Positions 8,555 to 17,185 of a stretch of DNA of 64,000 bases are shown here, in pieces. The DNA lies in assembly GCA_024697945.1 (NCBI GenBank), contig JAILRU010000101.1, positions 1-64,000 of the forward strand. Reading direction: 5' to 3'. The notes beneath the pieces were generated by a model that made no database searches, had not been told where the DNA came from, and saw nothing but the letters and a program-made list of their open reading frames with translations. Origin of the DNA: Bacteroidaceae bacterium. GTDB lineage: Bacteria > Bacteroidota > Bacteroidia > Bacteroidales > Bacteroidaceae. The translations under genes and the position numbers were made by a program. Numbering within the stretch: position 1 is the stretch's first letter; each line of letters begins with the position of its first letter.

Positions 8555-9266
8555 TGATTTCGAAATAGTTTTCGAGGATGCTCAGTGCTTGTTTCTCGCT
8601 GTTTTCGATGTCGTGGATGAGTTTGCCGTGCTCGAGGAGTACGATGCGTTTGCAGATATCGACAGTATGTTGCAGGTTATGGCTGCTAATCAGAATCGTG
8701 GCACCTGTCTCCTCGTTGTACTTCTGCAGCAGATGCTTGATGGCATTCTGGCTGCTTGGGTCGAGAAAGTTGAATGGTTCGTCGAGGATGAGCACCTGCG
8801 GACGGAGCAGCATGGCAGCCATGATGCCCACTTTCTGCTTGTTGCCTGCACTGAGAGTACGAATGAGCTTCTTCTGACCAGCCAGCTCGTCTGCCATGAA
8901 GTGTTGGAACTTTGCCAGGAACTCCTGCAGCTGTTCGTCGGTGGTGTCGGTGAGGCGGGCAATGAACTGGAAGTACTCGTCGGGAGTGAGATAGTCGATG
9001 AGGAAGCTCTCATCCACGAAGGCTCCGGTCCAGTCCTTCCAAACTTCGGTCTCGGCAACGTTGATATCAATGTTTAAACCATACATTCTTACCGTTCCTG
9101 TGTCTGCCTTGATGAGGTCGAGGATGAGGCGGAAGAGTGTACTCTTGCCTGCTCCGTTATTACCTACCAGTCCTAGCATCTCGCCACTGTGGATAGTGAG
9201 GTTGGCTATATCGACGGCAACTTTCTCGCCGAAGGTCTTCTTGAGGTCTTTAATGATTATTTCCAT
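8547..9266 (-). CDS. ABC transporter ATP-binding protein
   Basis: A 239-residue ABC ATPase with Walker A GNNGAGKST (about residues 36-44), a Q-loop region, signature TLSAGNKQK, Walker B VLILDEP and the H-loop histidine in ISSHNL. The signature LSAGN replaces the usual LSGGQ, as in many exporter-type ATPases partnered with multi-helix permeases. The upstream DUF5687 membrane protein, 23 bases away, is the probable permease. The downstream Gate gene overlaps by 8 bases. The substrate is unknown. Confidence 0.92.
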   Translation of the reverse strand: MEIIIKDLKKTFGEKVAVDIANLTIHSGEMLGLVGNNGAGKSTLFRLILDLIKADTGTVRMYGLNIDINVAETEVWKDWTGAFVDESFLIDYLTPDEYFQFIARLTDTTDEQLQEFLAKFQHFMADELAGQKKLIRTLSAGNKQKVGIMAAMLLRPQVLILDEPFNFLDPSSQNAIKHLLQKYNEETGATILISSHNLQHTVDICKRIVLLEHGKLIHDIENSEKQALSILENYFEIND

Positions 9267-9298
9267 AACTATGAACTATGAATTATGAATTATGAATT
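9267..9298. repeat. 7-base repeat array between ABC genes
   Basis: Four units aactatg, aactatg, aattatg, aattatg exactly fill the gap between the ATPase start and the DUF5687 stop. The last codons and stop of the DUF5687 gene (N, S, TAA) are made from it. Confidence 0.8.
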
Positions 9299-10789
9299 GC
9301 GTGAGGCTCTGAATCCTTCCATGTTCTTGTATCTACGTGCCATGAAGCGCTGATAGACATTGCGGAGCCAGAGCTGATGGGTGGCGATGCCTGCTATGCC
9401 AAGCACGGCAAGGAATATATAGCCCCAGGGATTGCCCAACAAGGCTGTGGCGGCTTTCTCCAGTCCGATGGGCAGGAAGAGAATGAGCATGGCGACAATT
9501 TGTTGGGCGGTATTTCCTTGTTTGCTTGTTATCTTCGTGTTCATGGGCAGGGTGTTGTTGTTATAGACTGCCATCTGGAAGAGGAGCGGATAGAGCACAC
9601 CAGCCGTGAAGAAGAAGTAGCCAACGTTCATCCAGACAGACATCTTGCCAACTATCATCAGCGGTAGCAGGATGATGGGCGGAATGAAGAGTAGCAGGAT
9701 GTTGAAGTAGTACTTGGCCTTCAGCAGTTGCAGGATGCTCTCGCGGCGGCTCATCAGACCGTCGATGTAGTTGCCCTCGTAGCACATAATGGTTACGAGC
9801 GTCATCATGCCAAGCACGATATAGTTGTAGAGGCAGATGAAGGAGCGCATGAAACCGGTATCATAGGCTGGGGTGAAGTACGAAAGGGCACTCAGTACTA
9901 TCATGAAGCCGAGGCCTACGAAGAAGCTCATCTTTACCGTCTTGTTGCGCATCCGCTGCTTGACTTCGAGCTTGAGGTATTCACCGATTCGGCCATAACG
10001 GTTCAGGAAGTTGAACTGTGTGGCATGCTTGATTTCCTTTTCCTCCTTCTTGCCAACCTCGTCGTGAACCATACTCATCTGCAACTTGTAGTTCGCCCAA
10101 TAGAGGAAAGCTATCAGGGCAGCAACGCAGAGGAAGGGCATGAGCTTCCATTTCAGGAACCCGTACATCAAGAGGGTGCAAGGCATGTCGAGAGGATTCT
10201 TGTCGGGCAAGAGCATAATGGCAATCAAGGCTCCGTGAATGGCTGCGGGCAGCAGCGTCCAAGCCAGATGCTTTAAGATAAGTGCTCTGCAAAAGAGGTA
10301 GGCATAGCCATTGGCAACCAGAAGCAGCCACCAGCCGAGCAACCATCCGATTAGTGCTCCCCATCCCACAGGAAAGGCTATGGCGATGAGTCCGAACGGA
10401 ACGAGCAGGAAGCCCCAGTAGAGATTGCCCAAGGCTAGGCCTGAACGAGTGAGATATACGTTCATCAGGAAACTGCGACGAATAGGCAGCAGGGCATAGG
10501 GCTGTGCCTGTTGTGCCGGCGTTTCTTGAAGGACAAAGCGGAACCAAAAGTCCAGAATCAGCAGCCAGAGCATTCCGCCATCGAAGACATGGAAGGCTGC
10601 GACACCATTGTAGCTGTCCTTCATGCCGAGAGCCATCACAACGCCCATGAAAATCAGGATAGCTGCATAGTAGAGCCACATGAAAGCCATCAGGAACTTC
10701 ATGAAGCGGTTCTTGTCGAGCATCGGATGCCGATTCTCCTTGAGGTCGGCATTCTTGCAAATCAGTTTATAGAGACGATATGAGTTCAT
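9290..10789 (-). CDS. DUF5687 family membrane protein, probable ABC permease
   Basis: A 499-residue protein with about 12 hydrophobic segments, recognised as the Bacteroidetes DUF5687 family: an N-terminal cytosolic motif NRHPMLDKNRFMKFLMAFMW, paired helices, and a central cytosolic stretch (VHDEVGKKEEKEIKHATQFN). DUF5687 genes are regularly followed by an ABC ATPase, as here, so the pair probably forms a two-component exporter of unknown cargo. The start overlaps the trxB stop by 4 bases (ATGA type), so trxB, this gene, the ATPase and the Gate protein look like one transcript. Confidence 0.8.
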   Translation of the reverse strand: MNSYRLYKLICKNADLKENRHPMLDKNRFMKFLMAFMWLYYAAILIFMGVVMALGMKDSYNGVAAFHVFDGGMLWLLILDFWFRFVLQETPAQQAQPYALLPIRRSFLMNVYLTRSGLALGNLYWGFLLVPFGLIAIAFPVGWGALIGWLLGWWLLLVANGYAYLFCRALILKHLAWTLLPAAIHGALIAIMLLPDKNPLDMPCTLLMYGFLKWKLMPFLCVAALIAFLYWANYKLQMSMVHDEVGKKEEKEIKHATQFNFLNRYGRIGEYLKLEVKQRMRNKTVKMSFFVGLGFMIVLSALSYFTPAYDTGFMRSFICLYNYIVLGMMTLVTIMCYEGNYIDGLMSRRESILQLLKAKYYFNILLLFIPPIILLPLMIVGKMSVWMNVGYFFFTAGVLYPLLFQMAVYNNNTLPMNTKITSKQGNTAQQIVAMLILFLPIGLEKAATALLGNPWGYIFLAVLGIAGIATHQLWLRNVYQRFMARRYKNMEGFRASRNS

Positions 10790-11715
10790 TGTGCAAGATA
10801 TTTCTCTGCTTCCATTGCTGCTTTGGCACCGCTTCCGGCAGCAATGACAGCCTGACGATAATGCGGGTCTGCCACATCTCCGGCAGCAAAGACACCTGGA
10901 ACGGAAGTACGGGGAGAGTCTCCCTCGGTGATGATGAAGCCGTTCTCGTCGGTCTGGAGCCAGGGAGTGAAGAGTTCGCTGTTGGGATGATGCCCGATGG
11001 CAAGGAAGAAGCCGTCGATGGGCAGGTCGTACTTCCTTTCGTCGCTTTCGCCTTTCCTATAAACGAGATGTGCTCCCTCCACCCCACTCTCGCCATACAG
11101 ACCGAGCGTGTTTGTCTCGAAGAGTACTTCAATCTTCTCGTTGCTGAAGACACGTTCCTGCATGATCTTGCTGGCACGAAGGTAGGGCTTACGGACAATG
11201 AGATAGACCTTCGAGGCGAGTCCGGCAAGATAGGATGCCTCTTCGCAAGCCGTATCGCCACCTCCTACGACAGCAACGATTTTCTTGCGATAGAAGAAAC
11301 CGTCGCAAGTGGCACAGGCACTCACACCCTGTCCCATATACTTCTGCTCGTCGCTCAGTCCCAGATACTTGGCACTCGCGCCTGTGGCAATGATGATGCT
11401 GTCGGCTGTCCATTCGGCACCGTCGTCAAGGGTAATGTGGAAGGGACGAATGCCAAGGTCAACCTTAGTGGCCACGTTCGGCAGCATCTGAGTGCCGAAA
11501 CGCTCGGCCTGCTGACGCATATTGTCCATCAATTCGTTTGCATCAACACCATCCGGCCATCCGGGGAAGTTCTCCACTTCGGTTGTGATGGTCAGTTGTC
11601 CGCCTGGCTGCAAGCCTTCGAGCAGGATGGGGTTGAGGTTCGCACGGCCGGCATAGATGGCTGCAGTATAGCCTGCCGGTCCGCTGCCTATGATAAGAAG
11701 CTTAGTTGAATTCAT
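10786..11715 (-). CDS. trxB: Thioredoxin-disulfide reductase
   Basis: A 309-residue NADPH-dependent flavoenzyme that reduces thioredoxin in the cytosol. FAD-binding IGSGPAGYTAAIYAGRA is at residues 10-26, the redox-active ACATC has Cys134 and Cys137, NADPH-binding VGGGDTACEEA follows, and the C-terminal FAD motif is GVFAAGDVAD. The length is standard. The start codon and codons 2-3 (ATG AAT TCA) lie inside a repeat array, the same arrangement as at the nucleoside kinase start at 35623. First gene of a four-gene minus-strand run. Confidence 0.97.
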   Translation of the reverse strand: MNSTKLLIIGSGPAGYTAAIYAGRANLNPILLEGLQPGGQLTITTEVENFPGWPDGVDANELMDNMRQQAERFGTQMLPNVATKVDLGIRPFHITLDDGAEWTADSIIIATGASAKYLGLSDEQKYMGQGVSACATCDGFFYRKKIVAVVGGGDTACEEASYLAGLASKVYLIVRKPYLRASKIMQERVFSNEKIEVLFETNTLGLYGESGVEGAHLVYRKGESDERKYDLPIDGFFLAIGHHPNSELFTPWLQTDENGFIITEGDSPRTSVPGVFAAGDVADPHYRQAVIAAGSGAKAAMEAEKYLAQ

Positions 11716-11762
11716 AATTCATAATTTTTAATTCATAATTAAGGGCGGCGACAAATTCTTAA
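11709..11762. repeat. 7-base repeat array with GC core
   Basis: aattcat units (11709-11740) run into core AAGGGCGGCGACAAATTCTT (11741-11760), then TTAATTAC. The left part supplies the trxB start; the right end abuts the LolA-like stop. The core is near-identical to 5904-5921. Confidence 0.8.
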
Positions 11763-12401
11763 TTACCTCATGTCATTCTTTAACACATCAGGATAATCTT
11801 TCTCTGGGAAGGAGAAGAAGTTGTCGTCGAGCTGCAGATTGCCCTTGAAACTGAGGACACTGACGCGTTGCCAGTCCTTATCTTCGCGAACACGGATGCA
11901 TAGTGGCTGATAGTCGCTCTTGCGGACATCGACATACACCTCCTTGACATCCATCTTGGCATATCGAGCCTTCAGATAGACTTCATAGACCGCTTCGCCT
12001 CGCAACACGGTCTCCTTGACTGTCATCTTGAAACCTTTCTTGTAGATGTTCATGAAGGTGTAGGGATTCATCGCAGCCATTTCCTTCTTGGAAGGCTCGT
12101 CGATACTGACCTCATTTGCGCTTGGCACGTAGCACCAGCGGGTCTTACCGTTGTACCAGGTCGTCATGTCTTCTGTTTCCAACTTCATTTTGCTCTCCTG
12201 CAGCCACATCGTACCTTTGGTGGAAGCCTTTTCCGTAGCACCGGCAAAGATAGCTGCCTTATATTCAATCTGCACATTGCCTGCATTCCGAATACGTTCG
12301 GCAGCAATGTCGAGCACCTTCATGGCATCCTGGGCCATTAAAAGATTAAAAGGTGAAAAGGCGAAAAGGTGAAAAAGAAGGAGAAAAGCAATATGTTTCA
12401 T
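11763..12401 (-). CDS. LolA-like outer-membrane lipoprotein carrier protein
   Basis: A 212-residue periplasmic protein of the LolA/LolB-like fold, which ferries lipoproteins to the outer membrane. After the signal peptide it shows the family pattern of beta strands: KLETEDMTTWYNGKTRWCYVPSANEV and the C-terminal LDDNFFSFPEKDYPDV. Residues 6-21 of the signal peptide are encoded by 8-base repeats (rev. comp. of aaaaggtg, aaaaggcg), so the secretory signal itself is repeat-derived. It is 48 bases downstream of ftsK, a neighbour pairing seen in other Bacteroidetes. Confidence 0.85.
   Translation of the reverse strand: MKHIAFLLLFHLFAFSPFNLLMAQDAMKVLDIAAERIRNAGNVQIEYKAAIFAGATEKASTKGTMWLQESKMKLETEDMTTWYNGKTRWCYVPSANEVSIDEPSKKEMAAMNPYTFMNIYKKGFKMTVKETVLRGEAVYEVYLKARYAKMDVKEVYVDVRKSDYQPLCIRVREDKDWQRVSVLSFKGNLQLDDNFFSFPEKDYPDVLKNDMR
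12338..12387. repeat. 8-base repeat array in the LolA-like signal peptide
   Basis: Units attaaaag, gtgaaaag, gcgaaaag, gtgaaaaa. On the minus strand they encode the hydrophobic core of the signal peptide. A similar array lies just outside the gene (12402-12449). Confidence 0.7.
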
Positions 12402-12449
12402 AATAATTCTTTTACTTTTTAACTTTTTAATTCTTTAACTTTTCAACTA
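12402..12449. repeat. T-rich 7- to 8-base repeat array
   Basis: Units such as ttactttt, taacttttt, aattcttt, aacttttc fill the whole gap between the LolA-like start and the ftsK stop. The array at 16484-16530 is similar. Confidence 0.65.
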
Positions 12450-14981
12450 TTATCTCAGGTTGTCTATTATCATCATCAGCTGTTCCTCGCTGACGCAGAG
12501 TACTTCACGGGGCTTACTACCCTTGGCAGGACCTACGATACCGGCCTTCTCGAGCTGGTCCATCAGACGACCGGCGCGGTTATAGCCGATGCTAAACTTG
12601 CGCTGTATCATGCTAGTACTGCCATTCTGCTCGCTAACTATCATGCGTGCAGCATCCTCGAACATCGGGTCGAGATGTGTCATATCTACATCCACATTGC
12701 CTCCTTCATCGTCACCTTCAAGCGGAACTTCAGGAAGCAGATAGGGCGACGGGTAGCTTTGCTGGGTAGCGATATGGTGCACCACAGCCTCCACCTCGGG
12801 TGTATCAACGAAGGCACATTGTATACGGACAGGCTCTGTTCCGCTCATCAGGAGCATGTCACCCTTGCCGACCAACTGGTTTGCACCTGTACGGTCCAAA
12901 ATGGTCTTACTATCCACGCCGGTTGTAACCTTGAAAGCCATACGGGCAGGGAAGTTGGCCTTGATGGTGCCGGTAATGATGTTGGTCGTGGGACGCTGAG
13001 TGGCGATAATCATGTGGATGCCTACGGCTCGTGCCAATTGTGCGATACGGGCTATGGGCAACTCTATCTCTTTGCCGGCCGTCATGATGAGGTCACCATA
13101 CTCGTCGATAACCACTACTATATAAGGCATATAGCGATGACCATTGTTCGGATTAAGCTGACGGTCGCGGAACTTCTGGTTGTATTCCTTGACATTCTTG
13201 GCGTGAGCCTTCTTCAGAAGGTCGTATCGATTGTCCATCTCCATACAGAGACTCTTGAGCGTCTGGATGACCTTGTTGACGTCTGTGATGATAGGCTCTT
13301 CGCGGTCTTCGTTACCCTCTACCTGTGCCAGGAAGTGATTGACGATGGGACTGTAGAGGTTGAACTCCACCTTCTTCGGGTCAACCATCACCAGTTTCAG
13401 CTCGGCAGGATGTTTCTTGTATAGGAGCGAAGTGATGATGGCATTCAGGCCGACGGACTTACCTTGTCCTGTTGCTCCGGCAACCAGCAGATGCGGCATC
13501 TTGGTCAAATCAGCCATAAAGACTTCGTTGGTGATGGTCTTGCCGAGCGCCATAGGCAGTTCGTAGTCAGTCTCCTGGAACTTGCGGCTGTTCAGTATGC
13601 TTTCCATCGATACCATCTGCGGCTTTGCGTTGGGGACTTCAATGCCAATGGTACCCTTGCCTGGTATGGGGGCAATGATACGGATTCCCAAAGCACTGAG
13701 GCTCAATGCGATGTCGTCTTCCAGATTACGTATGGTGCTGATGCGGATGCCAGGAGCCGGCGTGATTTCATAGAGTGTGATTGTGGGACCAATGGTTGCT
13801 TTGATGCTTGATATCTCCACGCGGAAGTTCCGAAGTATCCTAATGATACGCTCCTTGTTGCGGTTTTGCTCCTCCATATCGATAGCACTGACCGTGTCGT
13901 CGTAGTGTTTGAGCAGGTCGATGGTGGGATACTTGTAGTTCTCTAAATCGAGCTTCGGGTCGTATGGCTCAAGGGTGCGTCCGTCGGTAAGGTCTGCCTT
14001 CTCCGGATCCTGTCCCATAATAACAGTCATTTCTTCTTCTGGATAATCAAGCGGCAGCGTCTGTTCACCTTTTTTCAGGATGATTTCATTGGAACCCGTT
14101 GAGTTGCCAAAGTCAATCGTTGTGGCAGTGGTTGATGCCTCGTCGGAAAAAGGCTTACGGCCTTCTCCTGTCTTGCTTTCTTCCTCGCTGTCAGGCATCA
14201 AGGGATATTGTATCTCGTTCTCCTCCTCCTCTTCTTCTTCTGGATTCAGAGTGTCGGATTTCGCATTACGAGTCACCAGATGTCTTATCCACGTAATTGC
14301 TTCGTCGCTAAGATAGAACAAATAGAGAAGGGCTGAGAGGATGAAGATGAGCAATGTGCCGACACCGCCAACCTTGTTTATCACGAAGTCCAGTTCGTTC
14401 TGCCCAATCATGCCGCCCCAGATGATATAAGTGTCCTGAGCACTGGGGAAGATACGGACTACGTAGGCAGCGAATGCAGAAGCCCACACCATGATAATCA
14501 TGCAGTTAAGGAACCACAGGTGAAGTCGCACTTTAGCCAGTCCCATGATGCGGATACTGGTGGCAAGCATCAGGACAGGAATCAAGATAGAGGAAACGCC
14601 AAAGGTGTTGTCCATAAGCCAATGTGCCACCTCATAGCCCCAGCGACCAAGCCAATTGGCAGCCGTATAGGACTCGCTGGTGACATACTTCTGGTCTTCA
14701 GCTCCTGTGAAGACATGCGAGATGAGTGCAATGAGGATGGCCAGTGAGAGGATGGCAAACACTGCTCCCCATACGAAACGCAGGTTGTCTCCGTGTTCTC
14801 CGCGTTTCTCAGGAGCAACCTCTTCCTGGTCCGAGATGTTGGAGCGGAACCATTTCAGGGACTTAATCCAGGAAGACTGCTTTTTCTTGCCTCTCTTCGT
14901 GCTCCCATTGGCACTTTGGCGAGCATCTCCCGGCCCCTTGCTCTTCGGTTTGTATTGTTTTACGCTTTTCTTTGCGTCCAT
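12450..14981 (-). CDS. ftsK: DNA translocase FtsK/SpoIIIE
   Basis: An 843-residue septal DNA pump that segregates chromosomes and activates XerCD. A basic N-terminus is followed by four membrane helices (residues about 70-260), an acidic linker (NPEEEEEEENEIQYP), the alpha/beta motor with Walker A GATGQGKSVGLN (near residue 500) and Walker B IVVVIDEYGDLI. A C-terminal gamma winged helix (SMIQRKFSIGYNRAGRLMDQLE) reads KOPS-type DNA. The length is normal for the phylum. Its promoter lies in a repeat shared with pgi. The LolA-like gene downstream is probably co-transcribed. Confidence 0.97.
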   Translation of the reverse strand: MDAKKSVKQYKPKSKGPGDARQSANGSTKRGKKKQSSWIKSLKWFRSNISDQEEVAPEKRGEHGDNLRFVWGAVFAILSLAILIALISHVFTGAEDQKYVTSESYTAANWLGRWGYEVAHWLMDNTFGVSSILIPVLMLATSIRIMGLAKVRLHLWFLNCMIIMVWASAFAAYVVRIFPSAQDTYIIWGGMIGQNELDFVINKVGGVGTLLIFILSALLYLFYLSDEAITWIRHLVTRNAKSDTLNPEEEEEEENEIQYPLMPDSEEESKTGEGRKPFSDEASTTATTIDFGNSTGSNEIILKKGEQTLPLDYPEEEMTVIMGQDPEKADLTDGRTLEPYDPKLDLENYKYPTIDLLKHYDDTVSAIDMEEQNRNKERIIRILRNFRVEISSIKATIGPTITLYEITPAPGIRISTIRNLEDDIALSLSALGIRIIAPIPGKGTIGIEVPNAKPQMVSMESILNSRKFQETDYELPMALGKTITNEVFMADLTKMPHLLVAGATGQGKSVGLNAIITSLLYKKHPAELKLVMVDPKKVEFNLYSPIVNHFLAQVEGNEDREEPIITDVNKVIQTLKSLCMEMDNRYDLLKKAHAKNVKEYNQKFRDRQLNPNNGHRYMPYIVVVIDEYGDLIMTAGKEIELPIARIAQLARAVGIHMIIATQRPTTNIITGTIKANFPARMAFKVTTGVDSKTILDRTGANQLVGKGDMLLMSGTEPVRIQCAFVDTPEVEAVVHHIATQQSYPSPYLLPEVPLEGDDEGGNVDVDMTHLDPMFEDAARMIVSEQNGSTSMIQRKFSIGYNRAGRLMDQLEKAGIVGPAKGSKPREVLCVSEEQLMMIIDNLR

Positions 14982-15023
14982 ATTGTACAGCCTACATTAT
15001 TAATATACGCGAATTTTGGGCCA

Positions 15024-15055
15024 CAAAGGTACGAATAAGCAAGCAAAATACAAAA
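15024..15055 (-). promoter_or_regulatory. Promoter of ftsK
   Basis: On the minus strand TTTTG (15051-15055) and TACCTTTG (15031-15024) are spaced 19 bases. Transcription starts about 35 bases upstream of the ftsK ATG. Confidence 0.75.
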
Positions 15056-15105
15056 AGAAAACAAATGATTTTCTTCTTATTTTTGAGCGGGAGTACTTTT
15101 AGCGC
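15024..15105. repeat. Promoter-bearing repeat, copy 1
   Basis: About 82 bases align without gaps to 21917-21998 upstream of pgi. Shared blocks are CAAAGGTACGAATAAGC, AATACAAAA, TTTTCTT, TTATT, GAGCGG and AGTA. The part away from the promoter encodes the last codons of the 56-residue gene. Confidence 0.75.
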
Positions 15106-15247
15106 TGTCCTTGGGGGGGTCCTGCTCCTTATTGTTCGGGTCTGGGAAGAACTTGTCACCATTACTTACTGCCTCTTCCCAAGGCTTGAGGGTCTTTGCT
15201 TCGCCCGTCTGGTCATCTTTCCTGACCCAGTAACTTCCTAATCCCAT
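15077..15247 (-). CDS. Small hydrophilic protein (56 residues), unknown
   Basis: Begins MGLGSYWVRKDDQTGEAKTL and ends in a Pro/Lys-rich tail STPAQK. I chose the ATG at 15247 because the longer frame starts upstream of the -7 box at 15275-15282. I recognise no domain and see no signal peptide or membrane segment. It lies between two divergent promoters and upstream of ftsK on the same strand. Its last eight codons and stop fall in the promoter-bearing repeat. The pgi copy of that repeat reads as a degenerate version of the same tail in the corresponding frame, hinting at a duplicated gene end. Confidence 0.6.
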   Translation of the reverse strand: MGLGSYWVRKDDQTGEAKTLKPWEEAVSNGDKFFPDPNNKEQDPPKDSAKSTPAQK

Positions 15248-15274
15248 GTTTCTGTCTTTTTTAGTTTCTGTATG

Positions 15275-15282
15275 CAAAAGTA
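15275..15282 (-). promoter_or_regulatory. -7 box for the 56-residue gene
   Basis: TACTTTTG on the minus strand, 27 bases before the chosen ATG. No clear -33 box; a repeat-like aattttgaattttgaatt lies upstream and is shared with the divergent promoter. Confidence 0.55.
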
Positions 15283-15290
15283 CGAAATTA

Positions 15291-15322
15291 TTTTGAATTT
15301 TGAATTAAACATCGTACCTTTG
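15291..15322 (+). promoter_or_regulatory. Promoter of the coiled-coil protein gene
   Basis: TTTTG at 15291-15295 and TACCTTTG at 15315-15322, spaced 19 bases; the start codon follows 23 bases later. Confidence 0.75.
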
Positions 15323-15345
15323 CACCTGATAAATGATAAAAATAT

Positions 15346-16473
15346 ATGAAATCTATCGTTAAACCCATATTTGTCTGCTTCTTTTTGCAGACTTTAATGC
15401 TCTTGTCTGGAAACAGTTTTGTCTCGGCTCAGGCGCTTTACAATAATCCCGATACCATTCAGCAGTATCTGAAGGATCGTATTAAGGAGGTCAAGGACGA
15501 ACAACGCGAAACACGTGCCAAACTCAAGGAAGAGGAAAAGACCCTTCGGACGCTTAATCGCGACCTTGCCAAATCTCGTGCCCAGGCACAAAAAGATAAG
15601 GTTAAACTCAAGGAAGCAAAACGCAACGGAAAGTTCTATCAGGTGAAGCCTTATATACCCGAAGAGCTCCAGGGCGATGTAGAGGCTAAGATTAAAGCAG
15701 CGAAGGAAGCAAAAGCTGCTAAGGAAAAGGAAATCAAGCAGAAAGAAGCTGAGAAGAAAGCAGAAGAAAAGGCTGCAAAAGCTGAGAAAAAGCAGCAGGC
15801 TAAGGATGCAAAATCTCAGGAAAAAGAACAGCTGAAAGCATCGGCCAAGAAGCAGGCAAAACGTGCGAAGGAGAAGAAGGCAGAACAGAAGGCTGAGCAG
15901 AAAGCAGTTCCTGACTCTCTCCAAATAGATGAGAAAGAGAAAGCGGTTGAAAAGAAATCAGACAAAGCACCTGAGAAAGCTGAGAAAGCTGATAAAGCAG
16001 ATAAATCGTCCGATAAGTCGTCAGATAAAGCATCAGAAAAAGCATCTGATAAGACCAAGGAGAAGGCATCGACTGATGCAAAATCCAAGTCCAAAGTAAA
16101 GACAGCCGAAGATTTGGAAAAGGAGGCTGAGCAGAAAGAAAAAGAAGCTGAGGAAAAAGAGAAAGAGAAACAGGCTGCTGTGAAGGCCGCTGTGAAGGAT
16201 GCCGAAACGAAGGCAAAGGAAGCAGAGCAACGAGCCAAGGAGTCGGAAGCCAAAGCGAAAGCCAAGGTAAAAGATATGGAAAAGGAGGAGACAGCCGAAC
16301 CATCGGAAGGTGAGGAGGAAACCTCTGAAGAAACTGAGGCTGAGGAAGAAGAGACAAAGCCAAAACGTAAATACTCTGTCCGCACTCAGCGCCAAAAGAC
16401 TGAGAAAAAGGCAGAAGAAGCTGAAAAAAAGTCAGAAGAAGATAAATCAGAATCAGATAAAAAATCAGATTAA
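15346..16473 (+). CDS. Secreted Lys/Glu/Ala-rich coiled-coil protein
   Basis: A 375-residue protein with a signal peptide ending near residue 28 (SGNSFVSAQA). A short conserved-looking segment (LYNNPDTIQQYLKDRIKEVKDEQRE) follows, then about 300 residues of low-complexity K/E/A/D/S sequence with long predicted helices and repeated DKSSDK/ASDK units (about 205-245). The middle is strongly basic and the end more acidic (EEETSEETEAEEEE). No enzymatic domain is visible. It may be a periplasmic spacer or envelope-tethering protein. DNA composition is purine-rich, so database hits would be dominated by low complexity. It may head the four-gene run to 18793. Confidence 0.75.
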   Translation: MKSIVKPIFVCFFLQTLMLLSGNSFVSAQALYNNPDTIQQYLKDRIKEVKDEQRETRAKLKEEEKTLRTLNRDLAKSRAQAQKDKVKLKEAKRNGKFYQVKPYIPEELQGDVEAKIKAAKEAKAAKEKEIKQKEAEKKAEEKAAKAEKKQQAKDAKSQEKEQLKASAKKQAKRAKEKKAEQKAEQKAVPDSLQIDEKEKAVEKKSDKAPEKAEKADKADKSSDKSSDKASEKASDKTKEKASTDAKSKSKVKTAEDLEKEAEQKEKEAEEKEKEKQAAVKAAVKDAETKAKEAEQRAKESEAKAKAKVKDMEKEETAEPSEGEEETSEETEAEEEETKPKRKYSVRTQRQKTEKKAEEAEKKSEEDKSESDKKSD

Positions 16474-16483
16474 CTCTTCTTTC

Positions 16484-16530
16484 TTCACAATTACTTTTTT
16501 TACTTTTTAATTTTTCAACTTTTCAATTAT
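16484..16530. repeat. T-rich 7- to 8-base repeat array
   Basis: ttttttac, tttttaat, ttttcaac, ttttcaat units occupy the gap between the coiled-coil gene and the CBM9-like gene. They are like 12402-12449. Confidence 0.6.
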
Positions 16531-16540
16531 ATAGCTCCAT

Positions 16541-17185
16541 ATGTTCATTCCCAAATTGAATCAGAAGGCCGCCAATGCAGCCGATATTCCTGCTGCCATT
16601 CAGGGTGCAGGCATTGCCTATACTTCTATCGATAACGTTAACTGGCCGGATGCTTATCCCTACAAACCCAGAGTGGAGTTCGCTGCTGCTCACACAGGTG
16701 ATGCCCTGCTGTTGCACTATCGCGTTGAGGAACAGAGCGTTCGTGCTATAGCCCGTCAGGACCACGAACATATCTGGGAGGATTCCTGCGTCGAGTTTTT
16801 CTGTATGCCTGCAGGCGACGGTATATATTATAATGTAGAGTGCAATTGTACAGGCAAGCTGCTTGTGGCTGTCGGCAAGGACCGTAATGAACGTTTGGCC
16901 GCTCCTGCTGAAATCATGCAGAGCATTGACCGCTGGGCTTCGCTTGGAACAACGCCTTTCGATACCTGCCTGGAATCCACGAAATGGGAGCTTGCCCTTC
17001 GTCTGCCTATCGCTGCATTTTTCAAGCACAAGTTTGATAGCTTCGATGGCTTGACAGCTTCGGGCAACTTCTATAAATGCGGTGATTGTCTGCCAGTTCC
17101 GCACTTCATCAGTTGGAATCCCATCACGACTGAGAACCCCGACTTCCATCGTCCTGAGTTCTTCGGTCAAATAATATTTGCATGA
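16541..17185 (+). CDS. Carbohydrate-binding family 9-like protein
   Basis: A 214-residue beta-sandwich protein resembling the CBM9/DOMON-like domain found in Bacteroidetes: central IWEDSCVEFFCMPAGDGIYYNVECNCTGKLLVAVG and C-terminal FYKCGDCLPVPHFISWNPI, which includes conserved Cys, Trp and His positions. No signal peptide is apparent, so location is uncertain. The stop overlaps the next ATG by 4 bases, which couples it to a CDP-alcohol phosphotransferase. The pairing suggests a role linked to phospho-sugar or lipid head-group metabolism, but this is inference. Confidence 0.7.
   Translation: MFIPKLNQKAANAADIPAAIQGAGIAYTSIDNVNWPDAYPYKPRVEFAAAHTGDALLLHYRVEEQSVRAIARQDHEHIWEDSCVEFFCMPAGDGIYYNVECNCTGKLLVAVGKDRNERLAAPAEIMQSIDRWASLGTTPFDTCLESTKWELALRLPIAAFFKHKFDSFDGLTASGNFYKCGDCLPVPHFISWNPITTENPDFHRPEFFGQIIFA

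Noticed and set aside
15816-16385. Ser/Phe/Ala-rich minus-strand frame
   Set aside because: Mirror of the Lys/Glu/Ala-rich coiled-coil gene; low complexity only.
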